From ZC4RG30 sp046347045 (lineage in GTDB: Bacteria; Pseudomonadota; Gammaproteobacteria; Steroidobacterales; Steroidobacteraceae): a stretch of 64,000 nucleotides of DNA. The position numbers were made by a program, and so were the translations under genes. The stretch spans positions 62,001 to 126,000 of the forward strand of contig JAXMGX010000005.1 in NCBI GenBank assembly GCA_046347045.1. The letters run 5' to 3'. The notes below the pieces were generated by a model. The model did no database searches, was not told where the DNA came from, and saw only the letters and a list, made by a program, of their open reading frames with translations. Below are positions 19,151 through 27,952 of this stretch, piece after piece; within the stretch, counting starts at the first letter, position 1; each line of letters opens with the position of its first letter.

Positions 19151-20055
19151 GCTTCAACGGCCTCGATCTCAACCTGCTCCTCGCACTCCAGGTGCTGCTG
19201 GAGGAGCGCAATGTCACGCGCGCCGCGCGGCGCCTGAACATCAGCCAGCCGGCCATGAGCGCAGCGCTTGCGCGCCTGCGCGATTACTTCCAGGACGACA
19301 TCCTGGTGGTGCAGGGCAAGCAGATGCATCCCACCGCACAGGCACAGAGTCTCGCTGGTCCCGTGCGTCGCATGCTTGCCGACCTCGATGTGCTGCTCGC
19401 CAGTTCCGCCAGCTTCGACCCGGCCACCACGCAGCGCACCTTCCGCATGGTGGCCTCGGATTACATCACCGCCTCGGTGATTGGATCGCTGACACGGCGA
19501 CTGGCCACGGTTGCGCCGCGGGTGCGGCTGGAAATCATGCTGCCCTGCGAAGAGGCCGCGCAGCTCGTGATGGAGGGACAGGCCGACCTCATCATCACGC
19601 CCGAGGATTTCCTGGATCCGGATCAGCCGGCAGAGCTGCTGTGCGAAGAGCGGCAGGTGGTGCTGGCATGGAAAGACAACGCCGCACTGGCGGACGGCCT
19701 GGACAACGCGGCTTTCCAGCGCCTGGGCCATGTGGCGGTGCACGTGGGCAGCAACCGCGTGCCCTCGTTCGCCGACCGCCAACTGGAGCGCATGGGACAG
19801 CAACGCCACATCGACATCACCTGTGGCTGCTTCACCGTGCTTCCCTGGCTGATCTGCGGCACGCAGCGGCTGGCCGTGCTCCACGAGCGGCTTGCGCGGC
19901 AACTGGTGGAGCAATTCCCGCTGGCGATGACGGACCTGCCGTTCGAGTTTCCCCTGATGCGCGAGATGATCCAGTACCACAAGGCCCGCGAGGCCGACGA
20001 GGGACTGCGGTGGCTGCGCCATGAACTGAAGTCCGAGGCCGCGCGCCGGCCCTGA
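19147..20055 (+). CDS. LysR-type transcriptional regulator of the ring-cleavage operon
   Basis: This is a 302-residue LysR-type regulator. The start at 19147 gives MRFNGLDLNLLLALQVLLEE, the usual beginning; upstream in-frame sequence overlaps the dehydrogenase gene. The winged helix-turn-helix covers residues about 4-62 with NVTRAARRLNISQPAMSAAL. The effector domain resembles the NodD/NahR subgroup (ARLRDYFQDDILVVQGKQMH, PWLICGTQRLAVLHERLA). It sits directly upstream of, and in the same direction as, the monooxygenase operon, with an LTTR-type dyad between them, so it is the likely activator. Confidence 0.9.
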   Translation: MRFNGLDLNLLLALQVLLEERNVTRAARRLNISQPAMSAALARLRDYFQDDILVVQGKQMHPTAQAQSLAGPVRRMLADLDVLLASSASFDPATTQRTFRMVASDYITASVIGSLTRRLATVAPRVRLEIMLPCEEAAQLVMEGQADLIITPEDFLDPDQPAELLCEERQVVLAWKDNAALADGLDNAAFQRLGHVAVHVGSNRVPSFADRQLERMGQQRHIDITCGCFTVLPWLICGTQRLAVLHERLARQLVEQFPLAMTDLPFEFPLMREMIQYHKAREADEGLRWLRHELKSEAARRP

Positions 20056-20062
20056 TCCGCTT

Positions 20063-20130
20063 CATAAGCGGCGCTTATGGCGAACCATCAGTTCTTTTGG
20101 TTTTCCATGTTGCCGCGGTCTGCCTATGCT
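20063..20130 (+). promoter_or_regulatory. LysR-type operator and promoter of the ring-cleavage operon
   Basis: CATAAGC-GGC-GCTTATG (20063-20079) is a perfect dyad and contains the T-N11-A core of LysR-type sites. A promoter follows: -35 TTTCCA (20102-20107), 17 bases, -10 TATGCT (20125-20130). The start point would be near 20137, placing the dyad centre at about -66, the classical recognition-site position for LysR activators. The first codon is at 20138, so the mRNA may be nearly leaderless. Confidence 0.65.
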
Positions 20131-20137
20131 GCGGGAC

Positions 20138-21253
20138 ATGAATAACCTGTCTGTCCTCGTCATTGGCGGAGGCATCGGTGGACTCACCGCCGCCATCGCG
20201 CTGCGCCAGCGCGGCTTCACCGTGCACATCATCGAGAAGGATCCCGCCTGGTCGGTGTACGGCGTGGGCATCATCCAGCAGGGCAATGTGCTGCGCGCGG
20301 TGGACCAGCTTGGCATCCTCGATCGCTACATCGGCGCCGGCGTGGGCTTCGATGCGGTGGAGGTGTACCTGCCCAATGGCGCGAAGGTGGCGCGTGTGCC
20401 CTCGCCGCGGCTGCTGGCCGACCGCCCCGCCAACGTGGGCGTCAGCCGCCGCGCCATGCAGAAGGTGCTGGGCGACGCTGCGCGCGAGTCCGGCGCCACG
20501 CTGGCGCTGGGCGTCACCGCCACATCGATCGCGGGCGATTCGACCGGCGTGGAAGTTCGATTCTCCGACGGCAGCAGCGGCCGCTACGACATCGTGGTGG
20601 GCGCCGATGGCACTTATTCGACAACTCGCGCCATGGTGCTGCCGGAGGCACCGAAGCCTGCATTCACCGGGCAGGCAGTGTGGCGCTACAACCTGCCGCG
20701 TCCTGCCGGCCTCGATGCGCTGCACGTGTACAACGGCCCCATTGGCGCGGGGCTCGTGCCCATCAGCGCCACACTGATGTACATGTACCTGACCACGCCG
20801 GAGCCGGGCAATCCACGCTATCCGCGCGAAGGCCTTGCAGCCGCGATGCGTGGCAAGACAACCCAGTGCGCGCCTGCCATCCGCGAGCTGGCCCGGCACA
20901 TCACCAACGACGATGAAGTGGTGTACCGGCCACTCGAAGGCATGCTGGTCGAGGGCGACTGGCACCGCGGCCGCGTGGTGCTGCTGGGCGATGCCGTGCA
21001 CGCCACCACGCCGCATCTTGGCCAGGGCGCCGGCATGGCCATCGAGGACAGCCTGGTGCTGGCCGAGGAGCTGGCGCGCCACGCCGACGTGGAGTCGGCG
21101 TTCCAGGCGTATCGCGCGCGCCGCTTCGAGCGCTGCGCCTACATCGTGCGCGCCAGCCTCGCCATCTGCATGGGGCAGCTGGGCAAGGGCCCGCCGGTGG
21201 ACAACGCGAAGGCAACGGCCGAGATGTTCGCCGTCACCGCGCAACCGATCTGA
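20138..21253 (+). CDS. FAD-dependent aromatic hydroxylase
   Basis: This is a 371-residue single-component flavoprotein monooxygenase of the salicylate/6-hydroxynicotinate hydroxylase group, which uses NAD(P)H and O2 to hydroxylate an aromatic ring. Motifs are the FAD-binding VIGGGIGGLTAAIAL at the N-terminus, VGADGTYSTTRAMV (DG motif, about residue 156) and GDAVHATTPHLGQGAGMAIED (second FAD motif). The ATG at 20138 is preferred over 20126, which falls inside the -10 hexamer. It is the first gene of an operon whose later genes supply ring cleavage and hydrolysis, so its product is probably a catechol-like ring. Confidence 0.9.
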   Translation: MNNLSVLVIGGGIGGLTAAIALRQRGFTVHIIEKDPAWSVYGVGIIQQGNVLRAVDQLGILDRYIGAGVGFDAVEVYLPNGAKVARVPSPRLLADRPANVGVSRRAMQKVLGDAARESGATLALGVTATSIAGDSTGVEVRFSDGSSGRYDIVVGADGTYSTTRAMVLPEAPKPAFTGQAVWRYNLPRPAGLDALHVYNGPIGAGLVPISATLMYMYLTTPEPGNPRYPREGLAAAMRGKTTQCAPAIRELARHITNDDEVVYRPLEGMLVEGDWHRGRVVLLGDAVHATTPHLGQGAGMAIEDSLVLAEELARHADVESAFQAYRARRFERCAYIVRASLAICMGQLGKGPPVDNAKATAEMFAVTAQPI

Positions 21254-21267
21254 TCCAGGAGCACATG

Positions 21268-22170
21268 ATGAGTCGCGTCACGGAAATTCGTTACGTGGGG
21301 TATGGCGTTGCCGGCTTCGACGCGGAACGCGCCTTCTACGTGGAAAAATGGGGTCTGGTGGAAACCGCGGCCGATGCGGACACCGTGTGGCTGCGCGCGC
21401 AGGGGCATGACGAACCCTTCGTGGTGCGCCTGCGACGCTCCGATGCCAACCACGTGGATGTGATCGCACTCGCCACCGCCACGCGCGGCGACGTGGAGGC
21501 ACTGCATGCCAAGGTGGCGGCCGCCGGTTGCCGCATCATCCATGCGCCCCGGGCTCTGACCAGCCCCGGTGGCGGCTACGGCTTCCGCTTCTTCAGCCCC
21601 GATGGGCTGCCGCTGGAGATCTCCAGCGACGTGGAGCGGGTGGCGAAGCGCGACATCGAACGCTGGGAAGGCATCCCGGTGCGCATCAGCCACATCGTGC
21701 TGCACTCGCCGAATCACACGGCGCTGATCAAGTTCTTCACCGACGTGCTGGGCTTCCGCATCAGCGACTGGCTGGGCGATTTCATGTGCTTCCTGCGCTG
21801 CAATTCGGCGCACCACCGCTTTGCCATCCTGCCCGGCCCGCCCTGCCTCAACCACGTGGCCTACGACATGATGGGCGTGGACGGCATGATGCGCGGCATC
21901 AGCCGGCTGAAGCAGGCAGAGGTGCCCATCCAATGGGGTCCCGGGCGTCACACCGCGGGCGACAACACCTTCAGCTACTTCGTGTCGCCGGGTGGTTTCG
22001 CCGTGGAATACACGGCCGAGCTCGAGAACGTGGATTTCGAGAAGCATGAGGCAAAAGTGCACGCGCCGGCGCCGCGCGTGATGGACCAGTGGGGCGTGGG
22101 CGTCGGCGGCCCGCACACCATGCCGCATCCCGCGGCCGATCCGCGCCTGTTCCAGCCCGCGCCGGTCTGA
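21268..22170 (+). CDS. Extradiol ring-cleavage dioxygenase (VOC family)
   Basis: This is a 300-residue type I extradiol dioxygenase with two glyoxalase/VOC modules. The iron ligands His-His-Glu are visible in the C-terminal module: RISHIVLHS, CLNHVAYDM and FAVEYTAELE. It opens a dihydroxylated ring next to the two hydroxyls (meta cleavage). Two start codons are adjacent; 21268 leaves a better gap from AGGAG than 21265. The gene begins 14 bases after the hydroxylase and ends 2 bases before the hydrolase gene, showing a tight operon. Confidence 0.9.
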   Translation: MSRVTEIRYVGYGVAGFDAERAFYVEKWGLVETAADADTVWLRAQGHDEPFVVRLRRSDANHVDVIALATATRGDVEALHAKVAAAGCRIIHAPRALTSPGGGYGFRFFSPDGLPLEISSDVERVAKRDIERWEGIPVRISHIVLHSPNHTALIKFFTDVLGFRISDWLGDFMCFLRCNSAHHRFAILPGPPCLNHVAYDMMGVDGMMRGISRLKQAEVPIQWGPGRHTAGDNTFSYFVSPGGFAVEYTAELENVDFEKHEAKVHAPAPRVMDQWGVGVGGPHTMPHPAADPRLFQPAPV

Positions 22171-22172
22171 GC

Positions 22173-23351
22173 ATGGCGCTGTTCGAGTACTTCCCCAACT
22201 ACATCTGGAACCTCTCCGTCGCGATGGCGCTGGAGAGCGGCGGCAAGATCGGCGAGATCGTCGACATGTGCCAGCCCATCCGCGATGCGGCGGCCAATGG
22301 CGCCGATGCCGGCACGCCGCAGTTCATGAAGCAGTGGGTGGCCATGGCCGACCGGCTCGTCGGACTTGCCGATGAAGACGAGGCGAAGGGCCGGGCCTTT
22401 TCCGCCTCCGACAAGCTCGAGCGCGCGGCGCTGTACCTGCTGGTGGCCGAGCGCATGCAGGCGCAGGGTTCAGCGGGCCGCGAGGCCACCTATTCACGCG
22501 CATTGCAAACGTTCACCAGGTCCACCGCACTGGGCCGCATCAATCGCGAGCGCGTCGAGATTCCGCTGGGCGTGAAGCGGGCCGATGGCGCCGATGCCAC
22601 CATGCCGGCGCTGTACACGCGCGCGCCGGGCACTGATCGGCGACCCGTCGTGGTGTACTGCAACGGCCTGGATAGTTGCAAGGAGCTGCTCTACTGGTCA
22701 GGACTTCCCGAAGCCCTGGCGCGGCGCGGAGTTTCCACGCTGAGCGTGGACCAGCCCGGCAGTGGTGAGGCGCTGCGGTTGCAGAAGCTGCCGGTGGATC
22801 CGCACAGCGAGAGCTGGGCATCGAGGGCAGTGGACTGGCTGCAGGCGCGAGACGATGTGAATGCCTCGCGCATCGGCATGACCGGCATCTCGCTGGGAGG
22901 ACACTTTGCGCCACGCGCCGTGGCCTTCGAGCCGCGATTCGCGGGGGGTGCGGTATGGGGCGCCAACCACGACTGGGCCGAAGTCCAGCAGCGACGCCTG
23001 CAGCGCGAGGGCGAGAACCCCGTGCCGCATTACTGGGCGCATGTGCACTGGGCCTTTGGCGCGAAGGACATGGCGGATTTCCTGCAGAAGGCTTCGGCCA
23101 TGCACCTGAACGGCCAGCTCGACCGCATCCGCGTGCCGTTCCTGGTGACGCATGGCGAGAAGGACCGGCAGATTCCCGTGGCCTACGCGCACCAGACCTT
23201 CGAGCAGCTGGTGAATTCGCCGCGCCGTGAACTGAAGATCTTCACCGCGCGCGAAGGCGGCGTGGAGCACGTGGGCGCCGACAACATGTCCTTCGGGCGC
23301 GAATACATCGCGGACTGGTTCGCCGAACAATTGGGAGGAGTCACGGCATGA
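22173..23351 (+). CDS. Alpha/beta hydrolase, likely C-C bond hydrolase of the ring-fission product
   Basis: This is a 392-residue alpha/beta hydrolase with a long helical N-terminal extension (about 140 residues), the layout of 2,6-dihydroxypseudooxynicotine hydrolase and FrsA-like enzymes rather than of the shorter meta-cleavage hydrolases. The nucleophile is in GMTGISLGGHFA near residue 236, an acid candidate in THGEKDRQIP and the base in GVEHVGADN. It should cleave a C-C bond of the dioxygenase product. The start ATG lies 2 bases after the dioxygenase stop, and its stop overlaps the cupin gene (ATGA). Confidence 0.85.
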   Translation: MALFEYFPNYIWNLSVAMALESGGKIGEIVDMCQPIRDAAANGADAGTPQFMKQWVAMADRLVGLADEDEAKGRAFSASDKLERAALYLLVAERMQAQGSAGREATYSRALQTFTRSTALGRINRERVEIPLGVKRADGADATMPALYTRAPGTDRRPVVVYCNGLDSCKELLYWSGLPEALARRGVSTLSVDQPGSGEALRLQKLPVDPHSESWASRAVDWLQARDDVNASRIGMTGISLGGHFAPRAVAFEPRFAGGAVWGANHDWAEVQQRRLQREGENPVPHYWAHVHWAFGAKDMADFLQKASAMHLNGQLDRIRVPFLVTHGEKDRQIPVAYAHQTFEQLVNSPRRELKIFTAREGGVEHVGADNMSFGREYIADWFAEQLGGVTA

Positions 23352-23914
23352 AGGAAGCACCGGTTCGCAGGGTGGTCACCGGCCACGACTCACAGGGACG
23401 GGCCATCATCCAGCAGGATGGCGCCGTGCCGCGCGTGCAGCGCATCGGCGGTCCCCACGGCCCGATGTTCTACGAGGTGTGGAACACGCGCGACACGCCC
23501 GCGCCCATCGACCGCGCCTCCGGCGAGCCACACGAGGACGGCATACAGCTCGCGCCGCCGAAGCGGGGTACGCGCATCCGCGTGCTCGACATTCCCCCCG
23601 AGGACAAGAGCATCGGCGCGCTGTCGCCCGAGGAAGCCAGGGCGCATTTCGCCGAGGTGGGAGCCGCTGCCGCTTCATCGCACCAGGGCAGCGGCTCACG
23701 CCATGCCTTCATGCATCGCACCGAGACCATCGACTACGGCATCGTGCTGGAAGGCGAGGTCACGCTGATCATGGACGAAGGCGAAACAGTGGTGCGCGCA
23801 GGCGATATCGTGATCCAGCGCGGCACCAACCATGGCTGGGCAAATCGTTCCGGCCGGCATTGCCGCATCGCCTTCATCCTCATCGATGGCGAATTCAAGG
23901 ACGGCCTGCGATGA
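23348..23914 (+). CDS. Cupin domain protein in the ring-cleavage operon
   Basis: This is a 188-residue cytoplasmic cupin protein. The C-terminal cupin core (residues about 110-185) has RHAFMHRTETIDYGIVLEGE, supplying His and Glu metal ligands, and TNHGWANRSG in the second motif. The N-terminal part (VQRIGGPHGPMFYEVWNT) is typical of cupins found with aromatic catabolic genes. Activity is unknown; it might be a second dioxygenase, a decarboxylase or an isomerase. The start overlaps the previous stop and its own stop overlaps the FAA hydrolase start (both ATGA), so translation is coupled. Confidence 0.82.
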   Translation: MKEAPVRRVVTGHDSQGRAIIQQDGAVPRVQRIGGPHGPMFYEVWNTRDTPAPIDRASGEPHEDGIQLAPPKRGTRIRVLDIPPEDKSIGALSPEEARAHFAEVGAAAASSHQGSGSRHAFMHRTETIDYGIVLEGEVTLIMDEGETVVRAGDIVIQRGTNHGWANRSGRHCRIAFILIDGEFKDGLR

Positions 23915-24888
23915 GGCTGGCGACTCGCGCCCAGGGTGAGCCGGATGGAGAACTGCTGGTGGTCTCCGCTGACGGCAGGCGTTGCCTGTCCGCGGCACCC
24001 CGATGGCCCAACCTGCTCGCGGCCATCACGCGCTGGGACGTAGCCGAACCCGCACTGCGCGCGCTCGATGCGCGCCTCGCGGCGGGCGAAGGCGCCGTGC
24101 TGGACGAGAAGGAACTTCGTGCGCCGCTGCCCCGCACCTGGCAGTGGCTCGACGGATCCGCTTTCCCGGTTCATGGCCGGCTGATGGAGGCAGCCTTTCC
24201 CGGTCCGCGCCATGAGTACGAGAAGCCGCTGATGTACCAGGGCATGTCGGATTGCTTCTTCGGACCCACCGAGCCGGTGCCCTTCCCCGACGCGGCGCAG
24301 GGCATCGACTTCGAAGGCGAGTTCGGCGTCATCGTCGACGCCGTGCCCATGGGCACGCGGGCCGCGGACGCGCTGAAACACATCAAGCTGATCGTGCAGA
24401 TCAACGACTGGTCGCTGCGTGCGCTGGCGCTGGCCGAGAAGAAGACCGGCTTCGGCTGGATACAGGCCAAACCCGCCTGTTCCATGGCACCTTTCGCGGT
24501 GACGCCTGAATCGTTGGGCGAAGGCTGGCGCAATGGCCGTGTCTGCCTCGACCTCGCCATCGACTGGAACGGCCGTCGCTTCGGCAATGCCAATGGCCGC
24601 GAGATGGCGTTTGGCTTCCACGAACTCATCGAGCACGCCGCCGCCACGCGCAATCTCGTCGCCGGCACCATCATCGGCTCGGGCACGGTGGCCAACGAGG
24701 ATTACGCGCGCGTGGGTTCCAGCTGCATCTCCGAGGTGCGAGCCATCGAGATCATTGCGGGCGGCAAACCGGTGACGGCCTTCATGGGCTTCGGCGATCG
24801 CGTTCGCATGGAAGCCCACACCGCCGATGGCCGCGCGCCATTCGGCGCAATGGATCAGGTTGCGACCAGAATCGACCCATCAATCTAG
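23911..24888 (+). CDS. Fumarylacetoacetate hydrolase family protein
   Basis: This is a 325-residue cytoplasmic member of the FAH superfamily, which hydrolyses or decarboxylates 2-keto/acylpyruvate compounds with a divalent metal. Metal ligands appear in IDFEGEFGVIVD and in the downstream VQINDWSLRAL segment; the core ends with SGTVANEDYARVG. The N-terminal DUF2437-like lead is present. Start at 23911 overlaps the cupin stop (ATGA). As the last gene of the hydroxylase-dioxygenase-hydrolase-cupin set, it probably completes breakdown of the opened ring to central metabolites. Confidence 0.9.
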   Translation: MRLATRAQGEPDGELLVVSADGRRCLSAAPRWPNLLAAITRWDVAEPALRALDARLAAGEGAVLDEKELRAPLPRTWQWLDGSAFPVHGRLMEAAFPGPRHEYEKPLMYQGMSDCFFGPTEPVPFPDAAQGIDFEGEFGVIVDAVPMGTRAADALKHIKLIVQINDWSLRALALAEKKTGFGWIQAKPACSMAPFAVTPESLGEGWRNGRVCLDLAIDWNGRRFGNANGREMAFGFHELIEHAAATRNLVAGTIIGSGTVANEDYARVGSSCISEVRAIEIIAGGKPVTAFMGFGDRVRMEAHTADGRAPFGAMDQVATRIDPSI

Positions 24889-24901
24889 AAAGGGGACCGA
24901 C

Positions 24902-25882
24902 ATGGAAACGAAGATTCCCGCCATCCGCAGTCTCTTTGTCTTTTCCGCCATCGCCTGTCTCGGCGTGAACGCTTTCGGCCAGGCGCCGCCCGCAGCCCCC
25001 TCAGGTCCGGACACCCCCGGCACCGGGCCCTACCCGGCCATGAAGGAAGAAGACCCTTCGCTCGCCAACCACACGGTGTATCGCCCGAAGGATATCGCCG
25101 CGATGGGCAGGACGAAGCTCGGCGTGGTGGCCTGGGGCAATGGTGGCTGCTCAGACGATGCCGCCAGCACGCGCTTTCACCTGCTGGAACTCGCCTCGCA
25201 CGGATACCTCGTCATCGCCAGCGGCAGGATCCTCAGTGGCCCCGGCGCACCGCCGCGTCCCGCTCCGGCTGCTGCACCGAATGCCGGTCCTCCCGGTCCG
25301 CCGCCCGCGGGCCAGCCGCGCCAGCTCCCGCCGCCGAAGACCACGGCCGCGCAGCTCACGCAGGCCATCGACTGGGCGTTGAAGGAAAACGGCCGCGCCG
25401 GCAGCCCCTACCAGGGACGCATCGATCCGAAAGCCATCGCCGTATCGGGTTTCAGCTGCGGCGGCGTGCAGGCCATCGCCACGGCCAGGGATCCGCGCGT
25501 GGCGACGGCGGTGTTCCAGAACACCGGCCTGTTCGAGGCGGGCGGAAACACGATGCCGGGCATGGACGTGCCGAAGGAGGCCCTGAAGGACATCCACACG
25601 CCGGTCATCTACATTCTCGGTGGCGAGAAGGACATCGCGTACAAGAACGGCATGGATGATTTCCAGCGGATCAACCATGTGCCCATCGCGGTGGCCAACA
25701 TCGACAAGGGACACGGCGGAACCTACTTCGATCCCAATGGAGGCGCGGCGGCACAGGTCGCCGTGAACTGGCTGCAGTGGCAACTGCGCGGCGATGCGAA
25801 AGCCAAGGCCATGTTCGTGGGCAAGGACTGCGGGTTGTGCAAGGATCCGCAGTGGAAGCTCGAGAAGAAGAAGATTCCCTGA
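24902..25882 (+). CDS. Exported alpha/beta hydrolase with proline-rich insert (copy 1)
   Basis: This is a 326-residue exported alpha/beta hydrolase. The ATG at 24902 is 13 bases after the FAA hydrolase stop. A signal peptide covers residues 1-26. The oxyanion region is GNGGCSDDAAS, the nucleophile GFSCGG (Ser 185), and the base is likely in DKGHGGTYF. Residues 114-146 are a Pro/Ala-rich insert between these two parts. The protein ends FVGKDCGLCKDPQWKLEKKK, with a CxxC pair. A close paralogue lies at 60073-61077 with the same insert position and tail. Substrate unknown; a carboxylic ester is likely. Confidence 0.8.
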   Translation: METKIPAIRSLFVFSAIACLGVNAFGQAPPAAPSGPDTPGTGPYPAMKEEDPSLANHTVYRPKDIAAMGRTKLGVVAWGNGGCSDDAASTRFHLLELASHGYLVIASGRILSGPGAPPRPAPAAAPNAGPPGPPPAGQPRQLPPPKTTAAQLTQAIDWALKENGRAGSPYQGRIDPKAIAVSGFSCGGVQAIATARDPRVATAVFQNTGLFEAGGNTMPGMDVPKEALKDIHTPVIYILGGEKDIAYKNGMDDFQRINHVPIAVANIDKGHGGTYFDPNGGAAAQVAVNWLQWQLRGDAKAKAMFVGKDCGLCKDPQWKLEKKKIP

Positions 25883-25902
25883 CCAACGGCGCGGGAGTGT
25901 TG

Positions 25903-26724
25903 ATGGACACACGGACACTGCGCGGCGCACGCCGCCTGTTGTGCCTGGCCGTCGCGGCGCTCGGCGTCGCGGCGGCATTGGCCCAGGCGCCGCCCACGGG
26001 CGACCTGCATCGCCAGTACCTGTTCGCGCCCACCGCACAGCAGATGCCCTATCGCGTGTACGTGCCGAAGAGCTGGGATGGCAGGGCATCGCTGCCCATC
26101 GTGCTCTTCCTGCATGGGGCGGGCGCGAATGAAAGCACCTACCTCGACATCGCCGACGGGATGCTGCGCAACCTGGCCGAGAAGCACGGCTACATCGTGG
26201 TGTCACCGTTGGGCTTCACGCCATTGGGCGCCTATGGAAATCCGCTGCGGCTGCCGGCGGTGTACGGCGAATCGGCGATTGCCGAATCGCAGTTGGCCGC
26301 GGTCACGCCCGCGCGCCGGCGGGAACTGAACCTCAGCGAACTGGAAGTGATCACCGCGCTCGACCTGGTCACCGAGCAATACGGCGCGGACCGCGCGCGC
26401 ACGTATCTTGCCGGGCATTCCATGGGCAGCGGGGGCGTGTGGCACCTGGCGGCCCGCTATCCGGACCGGTGGCGGGCCATCGCCCCCATGTCGGGACCAT
26501 TCGTCGAAGCGAAGACCTATCCCTTCGAGCGCATCCGGCCACTGCCCATCTTCATGACCGAGGGCACCGGCGCCAAGCCATCGCTCGCCGGCAGCCGCGC
26601 AATGGCGAAGTTCCTCACCGAGAGCAAGTTCGACTTCAAGTACATGGAAGTGGACGGCGACCACGGCGGCATGGTGCCCATGGTCTGGCCTGCGGTCTTC
26701 GACTTCTTCGACGCGCATCGGTGA
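25903..26724 (+). CDS. Exported alpha/beta hydrolase/esterase
   Basis: This is a 273-residue exported hydrolase of the feruloyl-esterase/PHB-depolymerase-like kind. A signal peptide ends GVAAALAQA. The oxyanion motif LHGAGANESTY, nucleophile GHSMGSGG and a histidine in DGDHGGM are all present, so it looks catalytically complete. It follows the copy 1 hydrolase by 20 bases on the same strand. With its neighbours it suggests stepwise ester cleavage in the periplasm. Confidence 0.82.
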   Translation: MDTRTLRGARRLLCLAVAALGVAAALAQAPPTGDLHRQYLFAPTAQQMPYRVYVPKSWDGRASLPIVLFLHGAGANESTYLDIADGMLRNLAEKHGYIVVSPLGFTPLGAYGNPLRLPAVYGESAIAESQLAAVTPARRRELNLSELEVITALDLVTEQYGADRARTYLAGHSMGSGGVWHLAARYPDRWRAIAPMSGPFVEAKTYPFERIRPLPIFMTEGTGAKPSLAGSRAMAKFLTESKFDFKYMEVDGDHGGMVPMVWPAVFDFFDAHR

Positions 26725-26735
26725 GATTCCGACTG

Positions 26736-26787
26736 CCGTCCGCCGCGAGTTTGGCGCGGCGCGGCGGCATAGACTGACGGCGGACGG
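26736..26787 (+). repeat. 9-bp inverted repeat before the first unknown pair
   Basis: CCGTCCGCC (26736-26744) is complementary to GGCGGACGG (26779-26787) across a very GC-rich 34-base loop in the 83-base gap between the hydrolase and the gene at 26808. It could be a terminator or attenuator without T-tract, or chance in GC-rich DNA. Confidence 0.3.
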
Positions 26788-26807
26788 GGCAATCCCCGGG
26801 GGAATCG

Positions 26808-27575
26808 ATGATGTCGCCCTTTCATTCGGCTCGCCGGCTGCTGGTCCTCTTCGCCGCAGCGGCGGTCACGCAGATGACGTCCGGCGCCACGCCGGCGCTG
26901 GGACCTTTGTACGCGGATCCCGCTCACGCCGACCTCAGCGGACTGTGGCTGGTCAGCGGCGGGTTCTACTTCGCCACCGACCGCTCGGTTCCCAAGCTGC
27001 TGGGTGAATACAAGACCACCTACGCGCGACGCACCGAAGCCTTCAACAAAGGCGTTGCCATCGACGACCTGACGGCGGATTGCCTGCCGGCCGGCATGCC
27101 GCACCTGCTCACCGTGCCCTACCCTTTCGAGCTCATGCAGACGCCAGGTCGCGTCACCTTCCTTTACGAGTACGACAGCGTGGTCCGGCGCGTGGCCACC
27201 GACGGCAGCGTGGTGAAACCCGACCCGGACAAGGCCACGTACCACGGGGATTCGTACGGGCACTGGGAAGGCGACACCCTGGTGGTGGATACCGTCAATG
27301 TGCGCGAGGACACGCAGCTCGACTTCACGGGCATTCCGCACAGCGACCAGTTGCACATCACCGAGCGCTGGCGCCGCAAGGATGCAAAGACGCTGGAAAA
27401 TACCATCACGCTCACCGACCCGAAGGCATTCGCGGAGCCCTTCACCACGACGCGCATGTACCAGCTCAAACCCAAGTGGAAGATCTCCGAGTACGTTTGC
27501 GAGGAGAACAACCGCAACGCGCGCGACGAACAGGGCCGCACCTCGGGCGGCGCGCCCCGCAAGGCAGTGCCATGA
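26808..27575 (+). CDS. Exported protein of unknown function, GHWEGDTLVV family (member 1)
   Basis: This is a 255-residue exported protein with no function I can name. The signal peptide ends near residue 27. The mature domain has two conserved blocks: CLPAGMPHLLTVPYPFE with a following GRVTFLYEYD, and GDSYGHWEGDTLVVDT leading to IPHSDQLHITERW, a DP motif and a final YVCEENNR. The same blocks occur at 40884-41705, twice in 56279-57778 and in diverged form at 53776-55197. The gene overlaps a DUF6152-like gene by ATGA, and such a partner is also present beside two of the other members. Confidence 0.75.
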   Translation: MMSPFHSARRLLVLFAAAAVTQMTSGATPALGPLYADPAHADLSGLWLVSGGFYFATDRSVPKLLGEYKTTYARRTEAFNKGVAIDDLTADCLPAGMPHLLTVPYPFELMQTPGRVTFLYEYDSVVRRVATDGSVVKPDPDKATYHGDSYGHWEGDTLVVDTVNVREDTQLDFTGIPHSDQLHITERWRRKDAKTLENTITLTDPKAFAEPFTTTRMYQLKPKWKISEYVCEENNRNARDEQGRTSGGAPRKAVP

Positions 27576-27943
27576 AACACATCAAGCTTTGGTTCCCGCT
27601 GCTCCTGTTGCCGCTCGCCGCGCAGGCACACCACTCCTTCGCCATCTACGACAGCACCCACCAGGTGACCATCGAGGGCACGGTAAAGGAGTTCCAGTGG
27701 ACCAATCCGCATGTGTGGATCCATGTGATGGTGAAGAACGACAAGGGCGCGGAGGAGGAATGGGCCGTGGAATGCACCAGCGTGAATTTCCTGCAACGCC
27801 GCGGGTGGACGAAGCGCACCTTCAAGACTGGTGACAAGGTGAGCATCACGTTGTCGCCGCTGCGCGATGGGTCGAACGGCGGCAGTTTCCGCACCGTGAA
27901 CACCATCAATGGCGTGGTGCCGAAGTTCGAGACGGAAGAGTAG
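27572..27943 (+). CDS. DUF6152-like small exported protein (pair 1)
   Basis: This is a 123-residue exported protein. A signal peptide is followed by the mature start AHHSFAIYDSTHQVTIEGTV and the block KEFQWTNPHVWIHVMVKN, typical of what I know as DUF6152, predicted to be a small beta-barrel resembling OB folds. The His-His at the mature N-terminus could bind metal. The function is unknown. Its ATG overlaps the stop of the upstream gene, so the two proteins are made together. Paralogues are at 40456-40863 and 55800-56276, each next to the same partner family. Confidence 0.78.
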   Translation: MKHIKLWFPLLLLPLAAQAHHSFAIYDSTHQVTIEGTVKEFQWTNPHVWIHVMVKNDKGAEEEWAVECTSVNFLQRRGWTKRTFKTGDKVSITLSPLRDGSNGGSFRTVNTINGVVPKFETEE

Positions 27944-27952
27944 GGACCGCGC

